DNA of 64,000 nucleotides from Brucella pecoris (GTDB taxonomy: Bacteria > Pseudomonadota > Alphaproteobacteria > Rhizobiales > Rhizobiaceae). A program made the translations under genes and the position numbers. Below the pieces are notes generated by a model. That model made no database searches. It worked only from the letters and a program-made list of their open reading frames with translations, and had not been told where the DNA came from. This document shows positions 35,895 to 43,177 of this stretch, one piece after another. The first letter of the stretch is position 1; each line of letters begins with the position of its first letter. The DNA lies in the NCBI RefSeq assembly GCF_006376675.1, contig NZ_VEWK01000014.1, positions 48,287-112,286 of the forward strand, in the 5' to 3' direction.

Positions 35895-37726
35895 GCAGCG
35901 TCGATCCTTTTCTGCTCTTTGGAACGCGCGAAACGGAAGCGAAACCACTTCATCTGAAAGCGGGCCTGCTCGCCGTCGATTTGAGCGATGGCAATCTACG
36001 AACCATCAAATATGATGGCGTTGAGGTTCTGCGCGCTGTTTCCTATCTCGTGCGGGATCGAGACTGGGGAACCTATAATCCGGAAATCCATGATCTGAAT
36101 GTTGAGCAAAACGACAGCGGCTTTATCATCACCTATCAGGCACGTTGCGAAGGCCCGGATGCGACCCAACTCACCATTGATGTCCGCATTCAGGCAGAGA
36201 GTGGCGGTACGCTCACTTTCGACGCCGTAGCGAATACAGCGACAGGCTTTGAAACCAACCGGTGCGGCTTTTGCATTCTGCATCCAATCGTCGGGGTAGC
36301 AGGCTCCGCTGTGAACGTCGAGCATGTAGACGGTACACTCAACAACACCCGTCTGCCCGATCTGATCGAGCCATGGCAGCCTTTCAAGGACATGCGTGCG
36401 ATCACCCATGAGACCATGCCTGGCGTTACGGCGGAATGCCGCATGGAAGGCGATACGTTTGAGATGGAAGACCAGCGCAACTGGTCCGATGCATCTTACA
36501 AGACCTATGTACGTCCGCTGGCCTTGCCATGGCCTTACCAGATCGAAGCCGCCAAACCCCAGCATCAGCGCGTCGTACTCAATATTTCCGACACGCGTTT
36601 AGCGAAACCGAAAACCACCCAATATGCTGAGCCGGTGCGCATCACGCTCGGTGACGCAAGTGGAAAAATGCCAAATATCGGCATCATCATTACGCCTGAA
36701 GAAGCCAAGGCCAGTTTAGCTGCAATAGAGCTGCTCGAGGAAATAACCCCGCAGGATTTGCTATTTCATTACGATCCTCTGGCAGGTCATAACGGATCAG
36801 CTTTTGCTGATTTCACGACCTTGGCTGCGAAGCATAAAGGGTGCATCTCGCTTGAAATAGCATTGCCTTGCGAGAAAGCGCTCATTGATGAGACGACCGC
36901 AATCGCGTTTGACATGAAAGCAGCTGGCTTTACCCCAGATGCGGTCATTGTTTCACCGGCTATAGATCGGCAGTCAACACCGCCCGGCAGCGAATGGCCA
37001 CCCTGCCCGCCGCTTGAAGATGTTTATGCAGCAGCAAGAGCAGCCTTCCCGAATGTGCGGCTTGGCGGCGGAATGCTGAGCTATTTCACCGAACTAAATC
37101 GCAAGCGCGTTCCGGGCGAGCTTGTTGATTTTGTCACCCATTGCACCAATCCAATTGTTCATGCCGCTGATGATCTGAGCGTTATGCAAACACTGGAGGC
37201 GCTGCCTTTCATTACCCGTTCGGTGCGCGCGATCTACGGCGACAAGCCCTATCGCATCGGGCCGTCGACCATCCCCATGCGCCAGAACCCTTATGGCAGC
37301 AGGACGATGGAAAACCCGAATGGCAAGCGCATTGCGATGGCCAATCGCGATCCGCGCCATAATGGAAAATTCGCGGAAAGCTTCGCGATGGCCTACGCCA
37401 TATCGGTGCTGAATGCTGGCCTCGATAGCCTTTCGCTTTCAGCACTCACAGGGTCTTTCGGCCTACAGGCACAGGAAGGCGAACCAACATCGACAGGTGG
37501 GAAACGTCCGCTTTTCAACACAATAAAAACTTTGGCCGAGCTGGCGAGAAGGGAATGGCAGCAGCTTATCTCGTCTCAGCCTGAGCACGTTTTGGCCTTT
37601 GCAACCGAGCAGGAATTCTGGCTCGTGAATATCAGGTCTCAGCTTCAAACCGTTAGCATCGCCCAGTTTAAGGAGATTGTCCTCGCTCCCTATTCCGTTC
37701 GAAGCTTGAAGCGCTCTCAATTCTAG
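35891..37726 (+). CDS. apnL: D-apionate lactonase
   Basis: A 611-residue protein expected to open apionolactone to D-apionate. It has an N-terminal beta-rich part (GTRETEAKPLHLKAGLLAVDLSDGN...), and a C-terminal TIM-barrel-like half with DAVIVSPAIDRQSTPPGSEWP, RLGGGMLSYFTELNRKR and HCTNPIVHAADDLSVMQTLEAL. A motif with Asn and His (FVTHCTNPIVHAADD) may supply catalytic residues; that is inference. The gene is last in the operon and is followed by a strong terminator. No signal peptide, so it acts in the cytoplasm. Confidence 0.86.
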   Translation: MSSVDPFLLFGTRETEAKPLHLKAGLLAVDLSDGNLRTIKYDGVEVLRAVSYLVRDRDWGTYNPEIHDLNVEQNDSGFIITYQARCEGPDATQLTIDVRIQAESGGTLTFDAVANTATGFETNRCGFCILHPIVGVAGSAVNVEHVDGTLNNTRLPDLIEPWQPFKDMRAITHETMPGVTAECRMEGDTFEMEDQRNWSDASYKTYVRPLALPWPYQIEAAKPQHQRVVLNISDTRLAKPKTTQYAEPVRITLGDASGKMPNIGIIITPEEAKASLAAIELLEEITPQDLLFHYDPLAGHNGSAFADFTTLAAKHKGCISLEIALPCEKALIDETTAIAFDMKAAGFTPDAVIVSPAIDRQSTPPGSEWPPCPPLEDVYAAARAAFPNVRLGGGMLSYFTELNRKRVPGELVDFVTHCTNPIVHAADDLSVMQTLEALPFITRSVRAIYGDKPYRIGPSTIPMRQNPYGSRTMENPNGKRIAMANRDPRHNGKFAESFAMAYAISVLNAGLDSLSLSALTGSFGLQAQEGEPTSTGGKRPLFNTIKTLAELARREWQQLISSQPEHVLAFATEQEFWLVNIRSQLQTVSIAQFKEIVLAPYSVRSLKRSQF

Positions 37727-37774
37727 CCAGGCCGCTGTTGCATTCTGATCAAGATTTCTAATCCGGACAATAAA

Positions 37775-37814
37775 TGTTTTATGCCCGCCAGTAAAAACTG
37801 GCGGGCATAAAACA
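37775..37814 (+). terminator. Terminator of the apiose operon, 18-bp perfect hairpin
   Basis: TGTTTTATGCCCGCCAGT pairs perfectly with its complement around an AAAA loop, 48 nt after the apnL stop. The GC-rich centre is flanked by AAAACA/TGTTTT, so it can work on either strand. Confidence 0.85.
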
Positions 37815-37865
37815 GTAGCGTTTTCAGTAATTTAAATCAAATCTGGCGCGTTATGAAGAACCAAA

Positions 37866-37883
37866 TCACTCCCACTCGATTGT
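37866..37883 (-). repeat. guaA 3'-end sequence, probable attachment site (att)
   Basis: On the minus strand ACAATCGAGTGGGAGTGA encodes Thr-Ile-Glu-Trp-Glu-stop, the invariable C-terminus of GMP synthase, with no guaA gene beside it. The 3' end of guaA is a known integration hotspot. Orientation is correct for an island to the right: the element restores guaA at its far end and leaves this displaced end next to the apiose operon. The integrase and intact guaA would be to the right of 64000. Confidence 0.6.
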
Positions 37884-38289
37884 TTGAACAGTATATAACC
37901 ACTTGAAATTACTACTACATTCTTGCTGACGCCGAGGAAATTCCGACCCCAAGGCCGTCAAAATGTTACGCTTTTGATTTTAAAGGGAAATCGCCGCGAA
38001 AATTTTTTCGTCGGTTACGGCATCTATCGGCACAAATTGCCTTCAAAATTGATTTTTGAAGGCAGATGGCGCGCTCCGCAGTTGGCAGAAAAGTACCGCC
38101 ACTGTCTCTATAGCACGTTTCCATCCTCGAGCGAGGATCGCGAGTGAAGAATCCCCGACTGGAAGATACAAATCCTCGGACTTCAGCCCTCGGAATTCTA
38201 GGATTTGTATCATAATCAATGAGGCATCTGACTGCCCGAAACCTGCCCCATCGCCCGTGCAGTAATCACCACCATAAGCATCATTCTTC

Positions 38290-38340
38290 ATCTAATATAT
38301 CATATCTGACTGTTTAAGCGATCTAATATGTCATATTTGA
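38290..38340. repeat. Pair of 20-bp direct repeats, candidate HipB operators
   Basis: ATCTAATATATCATATCTGA (38290-38309) and ATCTAATATGTCATATTTGA (38321-38340) agree at 18 of 20 positions and are offset by 31 bp, about three helical turns. A third copy of the core, TATCATATATGACT, lies upstream of hipB (39992-40005) and matches 38298-38311 at 13 of 14 positions. Repeats on both sides of hipBA suggest recognition by HipB. Confidence 0.5.
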
Positions 38341-38343
38341 AAC

Positions 38344-39576
38344 TCAAAGGGCCAGAGCAATCTCCGTCTGGTCATTGATGAAAGCGCCCTCATACTCCCG
38401 CGCTTGGCTTCCCAGAACGCCCGCTGATCGCAGCGTTTCGCGCCAGCCATCGGAAACACGCTGCGCCGTCTCCCGGATTATCCGGCGAGCATCGTGGTCG
38501 GCGATCTCGAAAAACTCGCACGCCTCAAGAGCCAAGCGGATCGAGCGATCATGCGCACCGCCTTCGATAATCGCCGTTTCGAGATGCGGATTGCGGTCCG
38601 GTGCCGGATTTACATCGAAGACCGGAGATAACCGCCAGCGGCCCGATCCCACGTAGAGGAAGCCGTGGTTCTTCAGATGATCATCCTTGTTCGACACGAG
38701 GATCGTGAAGAGCAATCGCAGGAAGAGTTCCTGGAAATCAGCCTGCGGATCGGCGGCGTTCGCTCGTATGAAATCGACGATCTCAGTGTAGGAGCCAAGT
38801 TCGGTCCCAGTCTTGCCTAAAGCCGTGCGGGCCGAGATGTATGGAATCCGTGTGGCACCACGCCGATCGAACCGCTGGATCAGCGCCACGGGAAAGGGCG
38901 TTTCAGCCAGTTCCAACCTGACGGCTGGCGTGCGGATACCACAAGCCTGTGCCAAACGAAGCGTCGCCACCTCGACACGCTCAATCGGCTGTTGGTCATG
39001 AACCGACGTGAACTTGGCCAGCCAGAGCGTATCGCCATCCCGGACGTTGGCCTTGGGACGCGCGCCACCGGATCCGCCCGCGCCGGCGAGCGCCTGCAGT
39101 TCTTCGGCGGCGATCTCCTTGCCCTGCTCATAGGCGCGGGCGATGGCGGTGATCGCCTGCAGATCGACCAGACGTGGCACCGCGTCAGCCGCCCTGCCGC
39201 GGATGATCCTTCCTGCGTCGTCGAGAAACCGCAGCGCGCCTTGCCGGCAACTGTCGTCGGACAGCGTCAGATACTCGAATTCGGAAAGACCATTGCCATA
39301 AGCGCGTTCGAGAAGCCTGCGGCCCCATGTATCCGGCGCAGCGTCAGCAAAGGCACCGGCCAGCGCATCGCGCATGTTTCCGGGCTGCCCGGACGTATGG
39401 AAAGGTCCTCCCTCAAGAGGGAAATCCGGCTGCACGGCAAAGGCTCGCGGGTTCTCTATCCAGGCCGGATCATAGGCGAAGGTCGAAAACTGACGCGGCC
39501 CGTTCCGCGTGAAACGCAACTGGCCAACTGGCATCAGGCTTTCGCCGAGAACGACATGCGCGGTAAAGTCGGCCAT
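38344..39576 (-). CDS. hipA: HipA-family serine/threonine kinase toxin
   Basis: A 410-residue HipA-type kinase. The N-terminal Couple_hipA domain (to about 110) is followed by the kinase fold, with the nucleotide-binding GSGGARPKAN (168-177), catalytic VSNKDDHLKNHGFL (Asn296, Asp298, His300) and LSPVFDVNP (317-324). E. coli HipA phosphorylates glutamyl-tRNA synthetase, causing growth arrest; here the target is unknown. The start overlaps the hipB stop (TGATG). All motifs are intact, so the kinase should be active. Such pairs serve stabilisation and sometimes defence functions on islands. Confidence 0.9.
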   Translation of the reverse strand: MADFTAHVVLGESLMPVGQLRFTRNGPRQFSTFAYDPAWIENPRAFAVQPDFPLEGGPFHTSGQPGNMRDALAGAFADAAPDTWGRRLLERAYGNGLSEFEYLTLSDDSCRQGALRFLDDAGRIIRGRAADAVPRLVDLQAITAIARAYEQGKEIAAEELQALAGAGGSGGARPKANVRDGDTLWLAKFTSVHDQQPIERVEVATLRLAQACGIRTPAVRLELAETPFPVALIQRFDRRGATRIPYISARTALGKTGTELGSYTEIVDFIRANAADPQADFQELFLRLLFTILVSNKDDHLKNHGFLYVGSGRWRLSPVFDVNPAPDRNPHLETAIIEGGAHDRSIRLALEACEFFEIADHDARRIIRETAQRVSDGWRETLRSAGVLGSQAREYEGAFINDQTEIALAL

Positions 39577-39953
39577 CAGAAGGCCGCGCCGTCAGGATCG
39601 ATGATATCTGCGCCATCCTGTGGGGGCTCCACACTGGCCTTCTGTCTGCGCAACTTAGTCGCAAAGGTCCGGCCGCGGCGCGGCAGGCGCTCATCGGCCA
39701 GCGCCAGCCCCAAATCGTCCTTGCGGACGTCGATCAGGTCAGCCAGCCGCTCCACCAGGCCCAGGACGACCAGGACATCGGCAAGCGTGCCAATGGCGAC
39801 GCCAGCGTCGCCCTTCTCGAGCCGCCCGACAGAACTGGGCGACGTCCCTGCGCGTATCGCCAGATCCGCTACGGCGATTCCACGCCGCAAACGCGCGCCA
39901 CGGATGTCGCGGCCGAGCCTCTCAAGTGCAGTTTTCGACTTCGGGGAGCCCAT
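39576..39953 (-). CDS. hipB: HipB-type antitoxin and autorepressor
   Basis: A 125-residue XRE-family protein. The helix-turn-helix spans about 12-65 (LGRDIRGARLRRGIAVADLAIRAGTSPSSVGRLEKGD). The C-terminal tail is basic then acidic (RRGRTFATKLRRQK...DGADIIDPDG) and may contact HipA. It precedes hipA with a 1-nt overlap. A candidate operator TATCATATATGACT lies about 40-50 bp upstream of its start. Confidence 0.85.
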   Translation of the reverse strand: MGSPKSKTALERLGRDIRGARLRRGIAVADLAIRAGTSPSSVGRLEKGDAGVAIGTLADVLVVLGLVERLADLIDVRKDDLGLALADERLPRRGRTFATKLRRQKASVEPPQDGADIIDPDGAAF

Positions 39954-40244
39954 AGCAACAATCCATATACGAAGAACAAACTCTCTTTGTCTATCATATA
40001 TGACTAGTTGGTAGATACATCAAGAGCCAGCTGAGGGAGTGTCGAAAGGCCGGCCGCGGCACCTGCTTGCATAGCGCCGCGATTCTCCAGCTCCTTGCTG
40101 GCGGCTGATTGGGAGTGAACGTCCCGCTAGTTGGAAGCGTATCGGTTGTGTCCGCAGTAAGATCGGCAGACGATTGGCACCTCGGGAGGAGTGACCATTT
40201 CGCGCTGTGGATCAGTCGGCATCTCAAACCGGATCGCCCGCAGT
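39954..40244. other. Gene-free stretch between the Argonaute gene and hipB
   Basis: About 290 bp with no credible gene. The hipB promoter and its operator-like motif (39992-40005) occupy the left end. The rest is GC-rich, without an obvious hairpin terminator for the long upstream operon that ends at 40245, and may be remnant sequence. Confidence 0.4.
39992..40005. promoter_or_regulatory. Operator-like motif upstream of hipB
   Basis: TATCATATATGACT contains the palindrome TCATATATGA and matches the repeats beside the hipA end (38298-38311) at 13 of 14 positions. It lies about 40 bp before the hipB start, suitable for HipB autorepression. Confidence 0.5.
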
Positions 40245-41801
40245 TCAAATATAGAATTTGAAAGGTTGCTTCTCGGCCCCGGCGGCGCTGCCCATTGTCA
40301 GCACTTCGCCGACTTTGTCTGCGAAACGAATGGTGACCGGCAGTCCGTCGCTGAAATTACATGCGTTGTAGTTGATTTTTGTGAGACCTAGGATGTCGGC
40401 CAACACCGTCACGATGGGGGGATATTCGCCGCTCGCGCGCAGCACGGTCACGAAAAGTGGGTTCGGCGTCTCCGGGCCGATATAAGTGTCGATGCGTGGT
40501 GCATATCCCGTGGTCCACAGATAAGCATCTTTGTCGCCGAGTTGGATCGCCGTGCCGCGCAGACACGGATAATCGCCGTCGCGGAAGAGCTTGGTCTCGC
40601 CATGAGTCGATTGGATACGCACGCCAACGATATTGGTCCCATCGGGCGCTGCCCTGCTGAAGGCCTCCCACTCCGCGTCGTTGAACTTGGTCCGGCCGTG
40701 AATGAACAGCTCTTTCGGATAGGCTCCAAAGCGTTGCTTGTAGGTATCAAGAACCGTCTTGATCAGCTTTCCAGCTGCCAAATCGCTGAGGTGAAATTCT
40801 CTGTTTTCGGTCTGCCACGGCCCGTTCGCCCCGCGAAAGACGACACCGTCTCCTTCGCTTAGGAACATCTGCGCCGCACAGCATGCGTGATTGTCGGGAT
40901 GATTGGGAAGTAGCTTGAAGACCAAGCCGACGTAGCAGACGCCTGGCCGCATTCCCGCAATCTTCCACGGGGGTTCGGCCTGCGTTTTGTAGAACAGGCC
41001 CGTCGCCAGGTTCCAGGCGACGGTGGCGGAATCCTGGGTGCCACGCTTCGGATATCCCGCCTTGTTCACGAACTCCTCTGGGGCAAGGGTCGTCTCGCGA
41101 ATGAGCTGGGATGTCATGCCCAGCTTCAATAGCTTCGCCTTGATCTGACGGTGAAAGTCAGGAATGTCGTCGAATACCGCTTCAAGCGCGTCATCAATGA
41201 CACCCGCCAGCAGCGGAAGGTCGGCGCGCCCCTTCTGGCGCCTGGACAACTCCCCCTTTAGAAGCTCGACCTTGCGGCGCTGACCCGCAACCGGCCGACA
41301 CGTTTCGAACACGTTTTCCGGTACGACGACGATCCAGACGTCAACTGTCCGCTCCTCGTTTTTCGCGTGACGCTCGATCGGGTCGATGAACAGTTTGGTC
41401 GTCGCGGCCACCGCCTCGTGATGGTTCTCGATCGCAATCGCGGCACGGATGTCCGCGGGATCGATCTCGCATGTAATCATGGCCCCCAGATCGACGCGGA
41501 TTCCGAATGCCTCCTCGAGACCGGGAAAGTCGGACAGATGCAGCCGGAACTCTTTGTCGCGCTTGCCGCGAGGCGGAATCGCGACCGGAGTGCTGATCGC
41601 ATCTAGCCAGCGGCGCAGGAGATCCAAGCCGTGTTTTGTACCAATCGCCCCAATCGTGATCTGCGCACGATCGGGCGTCGACGCCGGACCGTAAAGCGTG
41701 AGACCGTCTTTCGGATGATCCGAAGCCTGGCCGTGCCCAAATCCGAGCGGTGGTTCCGGAATGTAAAGGACCGGAATGGATTTTTCAGGAAATTCGATCA
41801 A
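40245..41801 (-). CDS. Short prokaryotic Argonaute (MID-PIWI), SPARTA subunit
   Basis: A 518-residue protein starting at TTG 41801 (TTGA overlap with the TIR gene, GGAGGA just upstream). It contains only the MID and PIWI halves of Argonaute. The PIWI region lacks slicer residues: CYVGLVFK stands where a catalytic Asp should follow the first strand, and FIHGRTKFND where long Argonautes have a RDG-like motif. This catalytic inactivity is normal for short Argonautes, which use a guide only to recognise invader nucleic acid and to activate their partner. It ends KQPFKFYI, with hydrophobic C-terminus that normally helps bind the guide 5' end. The partner is TIR-APAZ, so this is a SPARTA pair. Confidence 0.86.
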   Translation of the reverse strand: MIEFPEKSIPVLYIPEPPLGFGHGQASDHPKDGLTLYGPASTPDRAQITIGAIGTKHGLDLLRRWLDAISTPVAIPPRGKRDKEFRLHLSDFPGLEEAFGIRVDLGAMITCEIDPADIRAAIAIENHHEAVAATTKLFIDPIERHAKNEERTVDVWIVVVPENVFETCRPVAGQRRKVELLKGELSRRQKGRADLPLLAGVIDDALEAVFDDIPDFHRQIKAKLLKLGMTSQLIRETTLAPEEFVNKAGYPKRGTQDSATVAWNLATGLFYKTQAEPPWKIAGMRPGVCYVGLVFKLLPNHPDNHACCAAQMFLSEGDGVVFRGANGPWQTENREFHLSDLAAGKLIKTVLDTYKQRFGAYPKELFIHGRTKFNDAEWEAFSRAAPDGTNIVGVRIQSTHGETKLFRDGDYPCLRGTAIQLGDKDAYLWTTGYAPRIDTYIGPETPNPLFVTVLRASGEYPPIVTVLADILGLTKINYNACNFSDGLPVTIRFADKVGEVLTMGSAAGAEKQPFKFYI

Positions 41802-43177
41802 GCGTCCTCCTCCCCGAAGTGGCCACCGAGCGTTGTCGAATCGGCTTCCTCCGCATCCTCGCCCAACTTGTTGGTCTGGCGCGCGGTTACGGGCGCTGTG
41901 AACTGGATCGGCATTGCGTCGAGCGTGATGCTGCCGCCCGAGCCGACGGCAAGATCGACATAGGGGCTGTCGCCGGCCAACAACTCCATGAACGCCATCA
42001 CACGCCCATGCCAAGCCTTGTTCCGCCAAGCCGAGCAGATCGAACGCCGCAGGCGAAACTGGATTTTAGTGTCTGGAATGGCAATCGGCTTGTTGCGCTC
42101 CCCGATGTCGGAGAACAGCACGCGGCCCTTGAGACGCATATGGGGATATGGGAAGAGGCTGGGAATAACGCTGACACCGTATTCCCATATCTTCTTTCGG
42201 GCGACGCCGCGCAGCATGGAATTGCGGCTCTGGCCCTGGCGCCCCCATGAGACACGCTTCTTGAGGCCCAATTTGTCCTCGCCGACATGGAAGGACAGTC
42301 CGCTCGAGAAGGCGTGAGCAAGAAACCCTTCGCGGGCGCAATGCTTCTCCCACGCCTGGCGCAAGAGATTCATCATGATCGACCGGGCATCCCGACTTTC
42401 GATCCCCGCATCCGATGAGCCGTTCTCGAGGAGATCGAGAACATCGAAGTCACGCTCGGCGCGAAACGGCCCCACCCGCTCAAAATGTTCCGTCAGGTCG
42501 AATGGGCTGGCGAAGGTTAGGAAACCGTCGCCGAATTCGGCCATCGGGTATTCGAAGGACGCGCCGAGCTTTCGCAGCAAAGCCTCATTGGCTCGGTTGC
42601 GTGGCACCAGATGATTGAGCTTGTCCGGCATCCTTAGGATCCGCAGCCAGTTGGATGTCAGGACCTCGGGAGCCGCTTCGATCTCCACGGCGCGCCGACG
42701 CAGATGAGCGTACCATTCAGGCTGTATGATACCACCGCCCCCCTTGGGCACCTGCTGCCTTTCGAGCGATTTGAGCAGGCTCGCCAGCCCCTTTGCCCAG
42801 CCGCTTTCGAAATCGACATATTGCAGGCCGCCGATACCGAAGAGCTTCTGGAAGGTGCGGATCTTCAGCGGAATGATGAAATTGGGATCCTGGAGCTGCT
42901 TCGTCAGGTCTTCCGCGATGGCGATCTCCTCGCGAACGCCCCTCCTAGCGAGCGTCTCGTCGCTGCAGCACAGCAGCATCTTGATCGCCCGCGTCTGAAG
43001 CGCTGCGGTGAGCTTGCCGCGCCATTCGTCCCCGGCATCGAGATCGAAGATGTCGGCAAAGACCTTGTAGCCGGCAGCTTCAAGCCGCGGCGCGAGCCAC
43101 AGCACAAACTGGTCATCACCAGGCGTCGCCTTGGATATGAAGATCAGGTCGCGTTCGACAGGCTCGCTCCCGCTCAT
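41798..43177 (-). CDS. TIR-APAZ protein, SPARTA NADase effector
   Basis: A 459-residue partner of the short Argonaute. Residues about 8-140 form a TIR domain (LIFISKATPGDDQFVLWLAP; GYKVFADIF), with Glu84 in GVREEIAIAE at the position of the catalytic Glu in known SPARTA NADases. The rest (about 160-459) is the APAZ domain, an Argonaute N-PAZ-like scaffold. When the Argonaute finds its target, TIR domains assemble and degrade NAD+, killing the infected cell. The ATG follows the DUF499 stop immediately (TAGATG). Assignment is from domain architecture and the adjacent pAgo. Confidence 0.88.
   Translation of the reverse strand: MSGSEPVERDLIFISKATPGDDQFVLWLAPRLEAAGYKVFADIFDLDAGDEWRGKLTAALQTRAIKMLLCCSDETLARRGVREEIAIAEDLTKQLQDPNFIIPLKIRTFQKLFGIGGLQYVDFESGWAKGLASLLKSLERQQVPKGGGGIIQPEWYAHLRRRAVEIEAAPEVLTSNWLRILRMPDKLNHLVPRNRANEALLRKLGASFEYPMAEFGDGFLTFASPFDLTEHFERVGPFRAERDFDVLDLLENGSSDAGIESRDARSIMMNLLRQAWEKHCAREGFLAHAFSSGLSFHVGEDKLGLKKRVSWGRQGQSRNSMLRGVARKKIWEYGVSVIPSLFPYPHMRLKGRVLFSDIGERNKPIAIPDTKIQFRLRRSICSAWRNKAWHGRVMAFMELLAGDSPYVDLAVGSGGSITLDAMPIQFTAPVTARQTNKLGEDAEEADSTTLGGHFGEEDA

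Larger units (their letters stand above)
37815..38343. other. Gene-free junction between chromosome and island
   Basis: No convincing gene in about 530 bp. It contains the guaA-end sequence (37866-37883), a hairpin TGCCTTCAAAA/TTTTGAAGGCA (38038-38064, 11 bp), a 12-bp inverted repeat GATACAAATCCT/AGGATTTGTATC (38165-38211) enclosing two copies of CCTCGGA, and two 20-bp direct repeats next to hipA. The section beyond 37884 is probably the extreme end of the integrated element. Confidence 0.5.

Noticed and set aside
38043..38291. 82-codon minus-strand frame in the island junction
   Set aside because: It overlaps hairpins and repeats, has no ribosome-binding site and no recognisable feature.
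37741..38343. Insertion sequence at the chromosome-island border
   Set aside because: There is no transposase frame and the inverted repeats are too short and close together to be element ends.
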